Positions 15,899 through 25,605 are shown, numbered from the stretch's first letter. The stretch: 64,000 bases of DNA from Fimenecus sp045593555 (GCA_045593555.1 JAZNWU010000009.1:10330-74329), one strand, 5' to 3'. The notes: generated by a model not told the origin, from the sequence alone. Made by a program: numbers and translations.

Positions 15899-17893
15899 AT
15901 GGAAAAAACAAGCAGTAGCAAAAAGAATAACAGCATAAAAAAATTATTGAATGTATATCCGATAACAATTCCAGCAATTGTTGTCAGCTTAATTCTGTGT
16001 ATTGCTATGTTTTTCTATAATGTTTATATGGCAATTGCGGGATTGATTTTGATTTCTGTATTTTTCATAATTGCTGTTGTGAAAAACAATTCCAATTTCA
16101 AAAGACTTGAAAATACAGTTGCTGCACTAAATAAAAAACTGACAGCAGATAATCAAAATGGTGAATTAAGAACTTTTCCTTTACCTGTATTACTTTTTGA
16201 TAGTGCAGACAGCATTGTGTGGTATAACACAAAGTTCCGTGATGAGTTTCTAATGTATTGCTCATTTGAAAATATTGATATAAAGCAGTTTACATCAGGT
16301 CAAGGTGCAGATATTGTTCGTGAGAAAAAGTTTATTGAGTGCGAGTGTAATGATAAGAAATACACAGCATTTTCAGGAAAAACACAGTATAAAAATGAAA
16401 CTGTTTATTCTCTGTATTTTATAGAGGATACAGAGCTGAAAAATTATAAATTATCATACCTTGCATCACGTCCCGTCCTTATGTTTATTAATCTTGACAG
16501 CGTTGAAGATGTCTGTGCAGATTTTAAAGAAAGTCAGCAGTCAGAAGTTCTTGGTGATGTAGAGGCAATCGTCGAAAATTGGTTCTCAAAATATAATTGT
16601 ATTTTCCGTAAAATGCCGAATAGCAGATTTTTAGTATTTGCTGAAGCAGAAATGCTTGACAAAATGAAAGAGGATAAATTCTCTGTTTTGTCACAAGTTC
16701 GTTCCTATACATACAAGGAAAGAACTTTAGGTATTACTTTGTCTGTTGGTATTGGTCTTGGAGAAAATCTTTCACAGTGTGAAACGATAGCACGAAAATC
16801 TCTTGATATGGCAATGGGAAGAGGTGGTGACCAGGTTGTCGTTAAGACAACAGATGGTGACTTTGAATTCTTTGGCGGTGTATCAAAAGGTATTGAAAAG
16901 CGAAATAAAGTTCGTTCACGAATGATTGCTTCTGCTATTAAAGAAACAATCCAAGCAAGTGATAATGTTCTTATTATGGGACATCGTTTTGCTGACCTTG
17001 ATTCACTTGGTTCATCAGTTGGTATGGCGATGATTTGTGAATCTCTCAATAAAGATGCAAAAATCGTAATGTCATCGAAAACTACTCTTGCAATGCCATT
17101 GGCAAAACATATGATTGCAAATGATATGGATGATTTGCTTATTGAACCTGAAAATGTTGATGAGTATCTTTCAGCAAGAACACTTCTTGTAATCGTGGAT
17201 ACACACAGAAAGAGCTTTCTTGAGTATCCTGAACTTTTTGATTTGGTTGAAAAGGTGGTTGTTATTGACCACCACAGAAAAACTGTTGACCACATAAATA
17301 AAGCAGTTATTTTTTATCATGAACCAAATGCTTCTTCAGCATCAGAAATGGTTACAGAACTTATACAATATATAAATATTGACGTGAGCGTACCTAAAGT
17401 TTGTGCAGAGGCACTGATGTCGGGCATTACTCTTGATACAAAGAATTTTGTAATGAAAACAGGTGTGAGAACATTTGAGGCAGCTGCATATCTTCGTTCT
17501 CTTGGTGCTGATACTGTTGCAGTAAAACAACTGTTTTCTAATAGTATGAAAACTCAACAAGCAAAGAGTGAAGTAGTTAAAAACGCAGCAATGTATAATG
17601 ATTCAGCAATTAGTGTAGTTGATTTTGATTCTGATGATGTCCGGATTGTTGCAAGTCAGGCTGCTGATGAACTTCTTAATATTGATGGCGTTCACGGTTC
17701 ATTCGTTGTTTATAAAACAGGAAATACGATAAACATTTCAGCCCGTTCATACGGTGAAATAAATGTTCAGCTTGTTATGGAAGAACTTGGTGGCGGTGGC
17801 CATCTCACTATGGCTGCAGCACAGCTTGAAAATGAAACATTTGATAGTGTTCTTTCTCTTTTAAAACAAGCAATAGATAAAATAATAAGTTAA
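15899..17893 (+). CDS. gdpP: Cyclic-di-AMP phosphodiesterase GdpP
   Basis: The 664-residue membrane protein breaks down cyclic di-AMP, the second messenger for potassium and osmotic balance. Order of parts: two membrane segments (~22-62), a PAS-like region, a degenerate GGDEF domain ending near RGGDQVVVK, then DHH and DHHA1 domains. Catalytic residues are seen in MGHRFADLDSLG, VIVDTHR and VVVIDHHRKTVDH, and the DHHA1 motif is GGGGHLTMAAAQ. Length matches the family. ATG 15899 follows AAAGGTGA; the frame also opens at 15890 but the ribosome site fits 15899. The gdpP-rplI-dnaB order is conserved in Firmicutes and supports the call. Confidence 0.95.
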   Translation: MEKTSSSKKNNSIKKLLNVYPITIPAIVVSLILCIAMFFYNVYMAIAGLILISVFFIIAVVKNNSNFKRLENTVAALNKKLTADNQNGELRTFPLPVLLFDSADSIVWYNTKFRDEFLMYCSFENIDIKQFTSGQGADIVREKKFIECECNDKKYTAFSGKTQYKNETVYSLYFIEDTELKNYKLSYLASRPVLMFINLDSVEDVCADFKESQQSEVLGDVEAIVENWFSKYNCIFRKMPNSRFLVFAEAEMLDKMKEDKFSVLSQVRSYTYKERTLGITLSVGIGLGENLSQCETIARKSLDMAMGRGGDQVVVKTTDGDFEFFGGVSKGIEKRNKVRSRMIASAIKETIQASDNVLIMGHRFADLDSLGSSVGMAMICESLNKDAKIVMSSKTTLAMPLAKHMIANDMDDLLIEPENVDEYLSARTLLVIVDTHRKSFLEYPELFDLVEKVVVIDHHRKTVDHINKAVIFYHEPNASSASEMVTELIQYINIDVSVPKVCAEALMSGITLDTKNFVMKTGVRTFEAAAYLRSLGADTVAVKQLFSNSMKTQQAKSEVVKNAAMYNDSAISVVDFDSDDVRIVASQAADELLNIDGVHGSFVVYKTGNTINISARSYGEINVQLVMEELGGGGHLTMAAAQLENETFDSVLSLLKQAIDKIIS

Positions 17894-17912
17894 TCGAAAA
17901 GAGGTTATAAAT

Positions 17913-18353
17913 ATGGAAGTAATTTTAAAGGCTGAGGTAAAAGGCCTTGGCAAAAAAGGCGAAAAAGTTAAGGCATCTGACGGATATGCTCGTAATTTCC
18001 TTTTTCCAAAAGGATTAGCAGTTGAAGCAAATGCACAGAGTCTTACTGAACTTCGTAATCGTGAGCAGTCAAATCAACACAAAATTGATGTTGAGGTTGC
18101 TGCAGCAAACGAGTCTAAAGCGAAACTTCAGGGTAAAGTAATCAAAATCACAGCAAAAGCAGGTAGTAACGGTAAACTCTTTGGTTCTGTTACATCTAAA
18201 GAAGTTGCAGCAGAAATTGCAAAGCAGTTTGCAGTAAAAGTTGATAAAAGAAAGATTTCAATGGATGATATCAAAACATTTGGTTCATTCAAAGTTGAAG
18301 TTAAACTTTATACAAATATAGTTGCTGAAATGACAGTAATGGTTGGAGAATAA
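17913..18353 (+). CDS. rplI: 50S ribosomal protein L9
   Basis: The 146-residue protein is L9, which binds 23S rRNA at the base of the L1 stalk. The N-terminal domain is diagnostic (MEVILKAEVKGLGKKGEKV followed by DGYARNFLFPKGLA). The connecting helix and C-terminal domain follow at normal length. GAGGTT precedes the ATG. It sits between gdpP (19 bases upstream) and dnaB (2 bases downstream), the standard Firmicute order. Confidence 0.97.
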   Translation: MEVILKAEVKGLGKKGEKVKASDGYARNFLFPKGLAVEANAQSLTELRNREQSNQHKIDVEVAAANESKAKLQGKVIKITAKAGSNGKLFGSVTSKEVAAEIAKQFAVKVDKRKISMDDIKTFGSFKVEVKLYTNIVAEMTVMVGE

Positions 18354-18355
18354 AA

Positions 18356-19735
18356 ATGGAAAGCAATTTAACAGGCTTTGAAAATATGAATTTACCATAT
18401 AGCCTTGATGCAGAACAGGCAGTGCTAGGTGCTTTGCTTAAAGACCCTGAATGTCTGCCCATAGTTTCCGATATGCTGAAGATTGACCACTTGTATCTTC
18501 CACAGCATAAGGCTATATACACAGCAATTCTTAATATTGACACAATTGGTGGTCGCATTGACCCTCTTGTTGTTCTTGAAGAACTAAAAAAAGAAGGTGT
18601 TTACGACGATATCGGTGGTAAAACATACCTTATGAAAATTGCCGATGCTGTTCCATCTACAAAGAATGTTGAATCATACATAAAAATCATAATTGATAAG
18701 TTTTATCTTCGTACTCTTATGATTACTGCTCGTGAGATTCTTGATGCAACAAATAACGGCAACGATTCTCCTGATTCGCTTCTCGATTTGGCTGAGCAGA
18801 AGATTTATGACATCCGTCGTGGAAAGAACACTTCAGGACCTGCAAAAATCAGTGACATTGTTATGTCAGATGTTTTTGAACGTCTTAAAAAGCTTGCAAG
18901 TGCTGACCCTAAAGAAAAGGAACAGTACATAGGTATTCCAACAGGTTTCTCATATCTCGATAAAGTTCTTGGTGGTGGATTCCATCGTTCAGACTTTATA
19001 GTTATTGGTGCTCGTCCTGCTATGGGTAAGACAAGCTTTGCTCTTAATGTTGCAAGAAACATTGCAATGAAAGGCAGAAAAGTTCTTTTCTTCTCGTTGG
19101 AAATGTCAAAAGAACAGTTGGCACAGCGTATCATTTCTACAGAAGCACGAATTGTTAGTAATAAGTTGAGAACAGGCGATATAACAGATGCTGATTGGGA
19201 AAAACTCGGTCTTGCTTTACAGAATCTTGTGAATTGTGAATTGTATTTTGATGATACAGCAAACATCAATGTTCCTGAAATGAAAGCTCGTGCTCTTCGT
19301 ATGAAAGATGTCGATTGTATTGTAATTGACTACCTTCAGCTTATGTCAGGTACAAAGCGTACAGAAAACCGTGTTAATGAAGTTTCCGAGATTACTCGTG
19401 GACTTAAAATGATGGCTAAAGACCTTAAAATTCCTGTTGTAACTTGTTCACAGTTGTCCCGTGGCGTTGCGAAAAATTCAACTGACCATCGTCCACAGAT
19501 GACGGACCTTCGTGAATCAGGTACTATCGAGCAGGATGCTGATATCGTTCTTATGCTTCATCGTGAAGATTATTATAAGAATGACCCGGATGCAGAAACT
19601 GACCCTGAATCAGTGAATATTGCAGAGGTTATTGTTGGTAAAAACAGACACGGTTCTACTGAAACTGTAAAGGTTGCATGGAATCCTGAATTTACAATGT
19701 TCTCAACTCTTGAAAGGATAAAAGATGACAGATAA
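18356..19735 (+). CDS. dnaB: Replicative DNA helicase DnaB
   Basis: The 459-residue protein is the hexameric replicative helicase (DnaC in Bacillus). It has the N-terminal primase-interacting domain (LDAEQAVLGALLKDP), a linker and a RecA-type motor. The motor carries Walker A (GARPAMGKTSFA), Walker B (DCIVIDYLQLM) and the arginine region (QLSRGVAKNSTDHRPQMTDLRESG). No intein interrupts it. It starts 2 bases after rplI with GGAGA inside the rplI end, and its last 11 bases overlap tilS, so translation is coupled along the run. Confidence 0.97.
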   Translation: MESNLTGFENMNLPYSLDAEQAVLGALLKDPECLPIVSDMLKIDHLYLPQHKAIYTAILNIDTIGGRIDPLVVLEELKKEGVYDDIGGKTYLMKIADAVPSTKNVESYIKIIIDKFYLRTLMITAREILDATNNGNDSPDSLLDLAEQKIYDIRRGKNTSGPAKISDIVMSDVFERLKKLASADPKEKEQYIGIPTGFSYLDKVLGGGFHRSDFIVIGARPAMGKTSFALNVARNIAMKGRKVLFFSLEMSKEQLAQRIISTEARIVSNKLRTGDITDADWEKLGLALQNLVNCELYFDDTANINVPEMKARALRMKDVDCIVIDYLQLMSGTKRTENRVNEVSEITRGLKMMAKDLKIPVVTCSQLSRGVAKNSTDHRPQMTDLRESGTIEQDADIVLMLHREDYYKNDPDAETDPESVNIAEVIVGKNRHGSTETVKVAWNPEFTMFSTLERIKDDR

Positions 19736-21065
19736 GGTTTTAAAGACAATTGAAGATTGTCAGATGCTATCGGGGTGCCATACTTTAGGTATCGGACTTT
19801 CCGGTGGTGCTGATTCTGTTTGTCTTGCTCATATCTTGTCAGAAAATAAAGAGAAATTAGGCGTTAAAACAATTAAAGGAATACATATTCATCACGGTAT
19901 CCGTGGTGATGAGGCTGACCGTGACCTTGAATTTTCCCGAGTAATTTGCGAAAAATTCGGAATTGATTTTGTTTCATATTATATGGATGTACCTGCCGAG
20001 GCAAAAAAAACAGGTGAGAGCATAGAGGAATGTGCAAGACGTATCCGTTATGAGTTTTTTGAAAAATCAGGATGTGATAAAGTCGCAACAGCACATAATC
20101 TCAATGACAATATTGAAACTTTTGTGTTCAATTTAACTCGAGGTGCTTCACTTTCAGGACTTTGTGGTATTCCATATACAAGAGATATTTATATCAGGCC
20201 GCTTCTTAATTGCTCAAGAGAGGAAATTGAACAGTATATTTCTTCTAATCATTTGACTTATGTTACTGACAGTACAAATTTAAGTGATGATTATACAAGA
20301 AATAAGATTCGCCATAATATTTTGCCTTTACTTTTTGAGCTTAATCCTTCATTTGATAAATCTTTTGTCAGATGTCTTGACTCTCTTAAAATTTCAAAGG
20401 ATTATATTACCGAACAAGCAAAAAAACTTCTTGAAAAATCAAGGTGTGACGGATATTACGATTGTAATGCATTTGATGGTTGTCACGATGCATTGAAATA
20501 TCAGGTAATTGCTTTAATTTTAAAAGATAATTATGCTAATGATGTCAGTCGTGAGCATATAAATGCTGTTCTTGGTATTATGGAAAACGGCGGCAGCATA
20601 AATGTTGCCGGTAATGTTATAGTCAATGTGGAAAGAAAAAAACTGTTTTTTGGCGAAAATCATAAGACGGAATACTTTGAAATTCCGTTGATTATCGAAG
20701 AAAAAAACATTTCAACACCAATTGGTGATTATGAAATTGAAATTCTCGATAAAAAAGATTTACAAATCGTTAATAAACAAGATATAAATTATTATATTGA
20801 TTGTGATAAAATATCAAACGGTGTGATTTTGAGAAATCGTCGTGACGGTGATGAATATCAGTTACCAAACAGACCGAATAAATCATTTAAAAAACTTTTT
20901 AACGAAAATAAAATTTCCGTTTCAAAAAGAGACAGAATGTTGATATTATCAGACGATAATGGTATAATGTGGACTGAATTTTTTGGCGTATCAAAAAATT
21001 GTAAAATAAACGATAATACGAAAAAAATCGTTAAAATATCGAAGGTGGGGAAAAATAATGATTAA
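19725..21065 (+). CDS. tilS: tRNA(Ile)-lysidine synthetase
   Basis: The 446-residue protein is TilS, which adds lysine to C34 of tRNA-Ile2 so that it reads AUA. The PP-loop is LGIGLSGGADSVCLAHIL, with further conserved IHIHHGIRGDEADRD and ATAHNLNDNIETFVFNLTRGAS. The C-terminal half carries the substrate-binding region (LRNRRDGDEYQLPNRPNKSFKK). ATG 19725 has AAAGG upstream and overlaps dnaB. The tilS-hpt-ftsH order downstream is the classic Firmicute arrangement. The gene is expected to be essential. Confidence 0.95.
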   Translation: MTDKVLKTIEDCQMLSGCHTLGIGLSGGADSVCLAHILSENKEKLGVKTIKGIHIHHGIRGDEADRDLEFSRVICEKFGIDFVSYYMDVPAEAKKTGESIEECARRIRYEFFEKSGCDKVATAHNLNDNIETFVFNLTRGASLSGLCGIPYTRDIYIRPLLNCSREEIEQYISSNHLTYVTDSTNLSDDYTRNKIRHNILPLLFELNPSFDKSFVRCLDSLKISKDYITEQAKKLLEKSRCDGYYDCNAFDGCHDALKYQVIALILKDNYANDVSREHINAVLGIMENGGSINVAGNVIVNVERKKLFFGENHKTEYFEIPLIIEEKNISTPIGDYEIEILDKKDLQIVNKQDINYYIDCDKISNGVILRNRRDGDEYQLPNRPNKSFKKLFNENKISVSKRDRMLILSDDNGIMWTEFFGVSKNCKINDNTKKIVKISKVGKNND

Positions 21066-21597
21066 TGATATTGATAGAGTTCTTTTGTCCGAAGAAGACT
21101 TGAAGAATATAGTAAAAAGACTTGGTGCTGAAATTACAAAGGATTATCAAGACAAAAAACTTGTGCTTGTAAGTGTTCTCAAGGGTTCTGTTATATTTAT
21201 GGCAGACCTTATGCGTGAAATCAAAATTCCTTGTTCTATTGACTTTATGTCAGTTTCAAGTTACGGTTCAGGTACAAAAACATCTGGTGTTGTTAAAATT
21301 ATCAAGGACCTTGATACAGATGTTGTTGAGGGTTCAGATTTGCTTATTGTTGAAGACATTCTCGACAGCGGTGTAACACTTGAGTACTTGATGAAAGTGC
21401 TTTCTGCAAGAAATCCTAACAGTATCAAAATATGTACTTTACTTGATAAACCTGAAAGAAGAAAAGCTAATGTTTATGCTGATTATTCAGGTGCACAGAT
21501 TCCCGATGCTTTTGTTGTAGGCTATGGATTGGATTTTAATGAAAAATACAGGAATTTACCGTTTGTAGGTGCGTTAAAACCTGCAGTATATGAATAA
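21058..21597 (+). CDS. hpt: Hypoxanthine-guanine phosphoribosyltransferase
   Basis: The 179-residue protein is a purine salvage enzyme that joins hypoxanthine or guanine to PRPP. The PRPP-binding motif is LIVEDILDSGVTLEYL. SVLKGSVIFMADL and the flexible-loop VSSYGSGTKTSG are also seen, with base contacts near the VVGYGLDFNEKYRNLPF end. Length is normal. It starts 8 bases inside the tilS end with AAGGTGGGG upstream and precedes ftsH by 20 bases. Confidence 0.96.
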   Translation: MINDIDRVLLSEEDLKNIVKRLGAEITKDYQDKKLVLVSVLKGSVIFMADLMREIKIPCSIDFMSVSSYGSGTKTSGVVKIIKDLDTDVVEGSDLLIVEDILDSGVTLEYLMKVLSARNPNSIKICTLLDKPERRKANVYADYSGAQIPDAFVVGYGLDFNEKYRNLPFVGALKPAVYE

Positions 21598-21617
21598 TCC
21601 ACAGGAGTGATAAAAAC

Positions 21618-23531
21618 TTGAAAAAATTAAATTGGAAAGCAATAATTCCATATATATTAATCCCTGTTCTCTTTATTGGTGTAATGTGGATGTATATGGA
21701 TAGTGAATCTGATAAAGAGTTTGAATATTATGAGGTTGTTGAATTCTTTGATAATGAACAGATTGCAGAAGTTGACCTTAATATGAATAGTGGTGCTCTT
21801 AAGTTTAAACTTAAGGGAGATGATACACTTTATAAATATACTGTTCCTAATGTCAATCTTTTTGTCAACGATATTCATGAACAGTTAAGAGAATATAATA
21901 AGGCAAATCCTGACAATCCCGTTGAATTCGATTATGAAGCAGGTACATCAAATTCTTGGATAATCAGCGTATTGCCATCACTTTTATTATCCCTTGGCTT
22001 TGTAGCGCTTATGGTTGTCATGTTTAAAAAGATGAATAGTTCAATCTCAAGTGAAAATAACAGAGCTATGAGCTTTGGTAAAGCACGAATCAAGCGTGGT
22101 GATGAGGAAACTAAAAAAGTTACATTTAAAGATGTTGCCGGTGCCGATGAAGAAAAAGAGGAACTTACTGAAATTGTTGAATTTTTGAAAAATCCTAACG
22201 AATTTTCAAAGCTTGGTGCAAGAATTCCAAAGGGCGTTCTCCTTGTCGGTCCTCCGGGTACAGGTAAAACACTTCTTGCAAAAGCAGTAGCAGGTGAGGC
22301 TGATGCACCATTCTTCTCAATTTCAGGTTCAGACTTTGTTGAGATGTATGTCGGTGTTGGTGCTTCTCGTGTTCGTGACCTTTTCAAAGAGGCAAAGAAG
22401 AGTCAGCCATCAATAATCTTCATTGACGAAATTGATGCGGTTGGTCGTCATCGTGGTGCAGGTATGGGTGGCGGACACGATGAGCGCGAACAGACACTTA
22501 ACCAGTTGCTCGTTGAAATGGATGGTTTTGGTGCAAACGAAGGCGTAATCGTTATCGCTGCAACAAACAGACCTGACATTCTTGACCCTGCATTATTGCG
22601 ACCGGGTCGTTTTGACAGACAGGTTACTGTTGGCTATCCTGATATTAAGGGCAGAGAAGAAATTCTTAAAGTTCATGCAAAGAATAAACCATTAGCTCCC
22701 GATGTTGACCTTCATCAGATAGCTGCAACAACAGTTGGTTTTACAGGTGCAGACCTTGAAAATCTTCTTAACGAAGCAGCACTTCTTGCAGCAAAACGCA
22801 AGAAAATGGCTATTACAATGAACGAAATCGAAGAAGCAACAATGAAGGTTGTTGTGGGAAGTGAAAAGAAATCACGAAAGATTTCCGATAAAGATAAAAA
22901 GATTACTGCTTATCATGAAGCAGGTCACGCAATTTCATCATATTACCTTGAAAATCAGGACCCAGTTACTCACATTTCTATCGTTCCTCGTGGAATGGCA
23001 GCAGGTTTCACACTTTATACACCTGAACAAGATAAGACTCACATGATGAAATCAAGAATGCTTGACGATATCGTTTCACTTCTTGGTGGTCGTGTTGCTG
23101 AACAGATTATTTTCGGTGACATCTCAACAGGTGCATCAAATGATATTCAGCGTGCAACAGAAATTGCAAGAAATATGATTACAAAATACGGTATGAGCGA
23201 AAAGCTTGGACCAATTGCATTCGGTTCTGATAATGATGAAGTTTTCCTTGGTAAGAACTATACTCACACAAGAAATTACTCGGAAAATAAAGCTGCAGTA
23301 ATTGATGAAGAAGTTGAAACAATCATTAATAATGCTTATAAGAGAACAGAAACAATTCTCACAGAGCATATTGACCAGCTTCATCTTGTTTCAGATGTTC
23401 TTGTGAAACTCGAAAAGATTGACAAAGAACAGTTTGAATCTCTTATGTTAACAGGTGTATTATCGGGTGAACAGGCGACTGAAAATACAGAAGTAATCAC
23501 AGAAGCTACAGAAGATGCAGATAATGTATAA
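21618..23531 (+). CDS. ftsH: ATP-dependent zinc metalloprotease FtsH
   Basis: The 637-residue membrane protease degrades unfolded and regulatory membrane proteins. Two membrane segments (~8-25 and ~115-135) flank a small extracellular domain. The AAA+ domain has Walker A (GPPGTGKT), Walker B (IIFIDEIDAVGRHRG) and the SRH (ATNRPDILDPALLRPGRFDRQ). The protease zinc motif is HEAGH, with a later Asp ligand. The start is TTG at 21618 with CAGGAGTGA upstream. The C-terminal ~20 residues are acidic. A strong terminator follows 15 bases after the stop and closes the rnj-ftsH run. Confidence 0.97.
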   Translation: MKKLNWKAIIPYILIPVLFIGVMWMYMDSESDKEFEYYEVVEFFDNEQIAEVDLNMNSGALKFKLKGDDTLYKYTVPNVNLFVNDIHEQLREYNKANPDNPVEFDYEAGTSNSWIISVLPSLLLSLGFVALMVVMFKKMNSSISSENNRAMSFGKARIKRGDEETKKVTFKDVAGADEEKEELTEIVEFLKNPNEFSKLGARIPKGVLLVGPPGTGKTLLAKAVAGEADAPFFSISGSDFVEMYVGVGASRVRDLFKEAKKSQPSIIFIDEIDAVGRHRGAGMGGGHDEREQTLNQLLVEMDGFGANEGVIVIAATNRPDILDPALLRPGRFDRQVTVGYPDIKGREEILKVHAKNKPLAPDVDLHQIAATTVGFTGADLENLLNEAALLAAKRKKMAITMNEIEEATMKVVVGSEKKSRKISDKDKKITAYHEAGHAISSYYLENQDPVTHISIVPRGMAAGFTLYTPEQDKTHMMKSRMLDDIVSLLGGRVAEQIIFGDISTGASNDIQRATEIARNMITKYGMSEKLGPIAFGSDNDEVFLGKNYTHTRNYSENKAAVIDEEVETIINNAYKRTETILTEHIDQLHLVSDVLVKLEKIDKEQFESLMLTGVLSGEQATENTEVITEATEDADNV

Positions 23532-23546
23532 TATTGCATAAAATAC

Positions 23547-23582
23547 AAAAGCAACAGAGTATTAAATCTGTTGCTTTTTTTA
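23547..23582 (+). terminator. Terminator after ftsH
   Basis: A 12-bp stem AAAAGCAACAGA/TCTGTTGCTTTT (23547-23558, 23567-23578) with an 8-base loop and continuing T-run. Confidence 0.9.
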
Positions 23583-23683
23583 TGCTTTTCAAGTTGATTT
23601 TTTTCTCTATTTATTATAAAATATATACTAATATTTTTAATCGTGGAAGTATATATCTTTAGCAAGATTTGGAGTGAAAGAAA

Positions 23684-25390
23684 ATGAAACTCAATGGTTC
23701 TGAAATTTTAACTGAAGTTTTAATTGAGCAGGGTGTTGACACTGTATTCGGTTATCCGGGTGGTGCTGTCCTTAACATCTATGACGCTCTCTATAAATAT
23801 AGTGATAAGATTAAGCACATTTTATCAGCTCACGAGCAGGGTGCTTCTCATGCTGCTGACGGTTATGCTCGTGCTACAGGTAAAACAGGCGTTTGTATCG
23901 CAACAAGCGGTCCGGGTGCTACTAACCTTGTAACTGGTATTGCAACAGCATATATGGATAGCGTTCCAATGGTTGTAATCACAGGTAACGTTGGTAAAGG
24001 TCTTATCGGTCGTGATGCTTTTCAGGAAGTTTATATTACAGGTATCACAATGCCAATTACAAAGCATAACTTTATGGTTCAGAATGTTGATGAACTTGCA
24101 GATACAATCCGTGAAGCATTCCGTATTGCTAATACAGGCAGAAAAGGTCCTGTACTTATTGATATTACAAAGGATGTTACTGCAGCAGTTACAGATTTTG
24201 AGAGAAAAGAAAAAATCGTAATCAAAGATGATACAGTTGTTGATATGGAACAGCTTAATATGTTAGCTGACATTATTAACAATGCTAAAAAGCCTGTTGT
24301 AATGTTTGGTGGCGGTGTAGTTTCATCAAATGCTTCAGAAGTTGCTTTGGAGCTTGTTGAAAAGGCAAATATCCCATCTTGTCACACTCTTATGGCAGCA
24401 GGTGTTATCGGTTATAATAATCCGCTTAACCTCGGACTTCTTGGTATGCACGGTGGTTATGTTACAAATAAAGCAGTTGACGATGCTGATGTGCTTATTG
24501 CAATTGGTACTCGTTTCTCTGACCGTGTTGCTCTTGATACAAACGAATTTGCAAAGAAAGCAACTATCATTCAGATTGATATCGACCTTAGTGAAATTAA
24601 CAAAAACGTTGCTGTTGACCACTATGTAATTGGTGATGTTAAAAAAGTTCTTGAAGCACTGTTACCTCTTGTTGAAAAGCAGGAAAGAAGAGAATGGATT
24701 AAAATGCTTGAGGTTTATAAGGATGTTGACTATAAACCTGTTGACGACGATTCACAGATTCTTCCACATCAGTTAATCGGTGCAATCTGCGATATGGCAG
24801 GGGAGGATACAGTTGTTGTAACTGATGTTGGTCAGCATCAGATGTGGGCTGCACAGTATGTTCACCACATTAACCCAAGAGGCTTCCTTACAAGTGGTGG
24901 TCTTGGTACAATGGGTTACGGCTATGGTGCTGCAATCGGTGCAAAAGCCGGTCTTGGTGACTCAAAACGAGTTGTTCATATCACAGGTGACGGTTCATTC
25001 CATATGAATCTTAACGAAGGCTGTACAGCAGTAAGCTACAATCTTCCTGTTATTACAGTTATTATGAATAATCAGGTGCTCGGTATGGTTCGTCAGTGGC
25101 AACGTTGCTTCTATGGTAAGCGTTTCTCTGAAACTGACCCACATCGTAAGACAAACTTTGTAAAACTTGCAGAAGGCTTTGGTGCAAAGGGTTATTATGC
25201 TGAAACAATCGCACAGTTTAAGGATGCATTCGCAGAAGCACTTAAGGCAAACGGTCCTGTATGGATTGAATGTGCAATTGATAAGGACGAAAGAGTTCTC
25301 CCAATGATTCCTGCAGGTAAGACAGTCAACGACATTATGATGGGCGACTGTGCTACATGTCCAATGGAATGCGAAAACAAAAAGAAATAA
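23684..25390 (+). CDS. ilvB: Acetolactate synthase large subunit
   Basis: The 568-residue enzyme condenses pyruvate (or pyruvate plus 2-oxobutyrate) in the first common step of branched-chain amino acid synthesis. Thiamine-diphosphate features are present: the catalytic Glu in LSAHEQGASHAADGYARA and the ThDP-binding motif from ITGDGSFHMN to VIMNN. The central FAD-binding region is also kept, which favours the biosynthetic over the fermentative type. GGAGTGAAAG precedes the ATG. It stands alone between two terminators: the small regulatory subunit ilvN is not adjacent or elsewhere in the window, and ilvC is 1 kb away on the other strand. The C-terminal end has three cysteines (CATCPMEC). Confidence 0.95.
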   Translation: MKLNGSEILTEVLIEQGVDTVFGYPGGAVLNIYDALYKYSDKIKHILSAHEQGASHAADGYARATGKTGVCIATSGPGATNLVTGIATAYMDSVPMVVITGNVGKGLIGRDAFQEVYITGITMPITKHNFMVQNVDELADTIREAFRIANTGRKGPVLIDITKDVTAAVTDFERKEKIVIKDDTVVDMEQLNMLADIINNAKKPVVMFGGGVVSSNASEVALELVEKANIPSCHTLMAAGVIGYNNPLNLGLLGMHGGYVTNKAVDDADVLIAIGTRFSDRVALDTNEFAKKATIIQIDIDLSEINKNVAVDHYVIGDVKKVLEALLPLVEKQERREWIKMLEVYKDVDYKPVDDDSQILPHQLIGAICDMAGEDTVVVTDVGQHQMWAAQYVHHINPRGFLTSGGLGTMGYGYGAAIGAKAGLGDSKRVVHITGDGSFHMNLNEGCTAVSYNLPVITVIMNNQVLGMVRQWQRCFYGKRFSETDPHRKTNFVKLAEGFGAKGYYAETIAQFKDAFAEALKANGPVWIECAIDKDERVLPMIPAGKTVNDIMMGDCATCPMECENKKK

Positions 25391-25402
25391 AATAAAAATC
25401 GC

Positions 25403-25567
25403 GTAGGGACAGACATCATTGTCTGTCCTTTGCTTTTTTAGATAATAGGTAATAAAGAATAGATAATAAATTATATTTGTAGAGGACTATGCCTACATCG
25501 TCCCGATTCAATCGTGTAGTGGCAGGCTTCCACGCCTGCGTTGTAGGGGCGATTCACGAATCGCCCG
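25403..25567. repeat. Mosaic of short intergenic palindromic repeats
   Basis: Four units follow one another after ilvB, each beginning GTAGNGG (25403, 25479, 25516, 25543) and each containing an inverted repeat. These are GGACAGACA/TGTCTGTCC (25407-25428), GTAG...CTAC (25479-25496), GCAGGC/GCCTGC (25522-25539) and GGGCGATTC/GAATCGCCC (25547-25566). The local GC is higher than in the flanks. No coding potential is seen. The style resembles dispersed intergenic repeats known from many Clostridia genomes; nothing suggests an autonomous transposon or a CRISPR array. Confidence 0.6.
25407..25439 (+). terminator. Terminator-like hairpin after ilvB, also first unit of the repeat mosaic
   Basis: Perfect 9-bp arms GGACAGACA/TGTCTGTCC with loop TCAT, then CTTTGCTTTTTT. 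It is preceded by GTAG like the repeat units further on. Confidence 0.65.
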
Positions 25568-25597
25568 TAAAAAAACACCCACAAATTGTGAGTGTTT
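25567..25597 (-). terminator. Terminator of the HTH regulator gene
   Basis: A 12-bp stem with one mismatch (25573-25584 with 25586-25597), followed on the minus strand by TTTTTTACG, eight bases after the HTH stop. Confidence 0.6.
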
Positions 25598-25605
25598 AAT
25601 TTCTA

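Noticed and set aside
16705..17295. Long minus-strand frame (196 codons) inside gdpP
   Set aside because: It lies wholly within a well-supported gene, has no ribosome site or recognisable motif, and reads as the complement of gdpP codons.
23531..23684. T-box or leader attenuator before ilvB
   Set aside because: Only the ftsH terminator and ~100 A/T-rich bases are present; no T-box sequence or leader peptide is visible.
25403..25567. CRISPR array
   Set aside because: The palindromes differ from each other and there are no regular repeats with unique spacers, nor cas genes.
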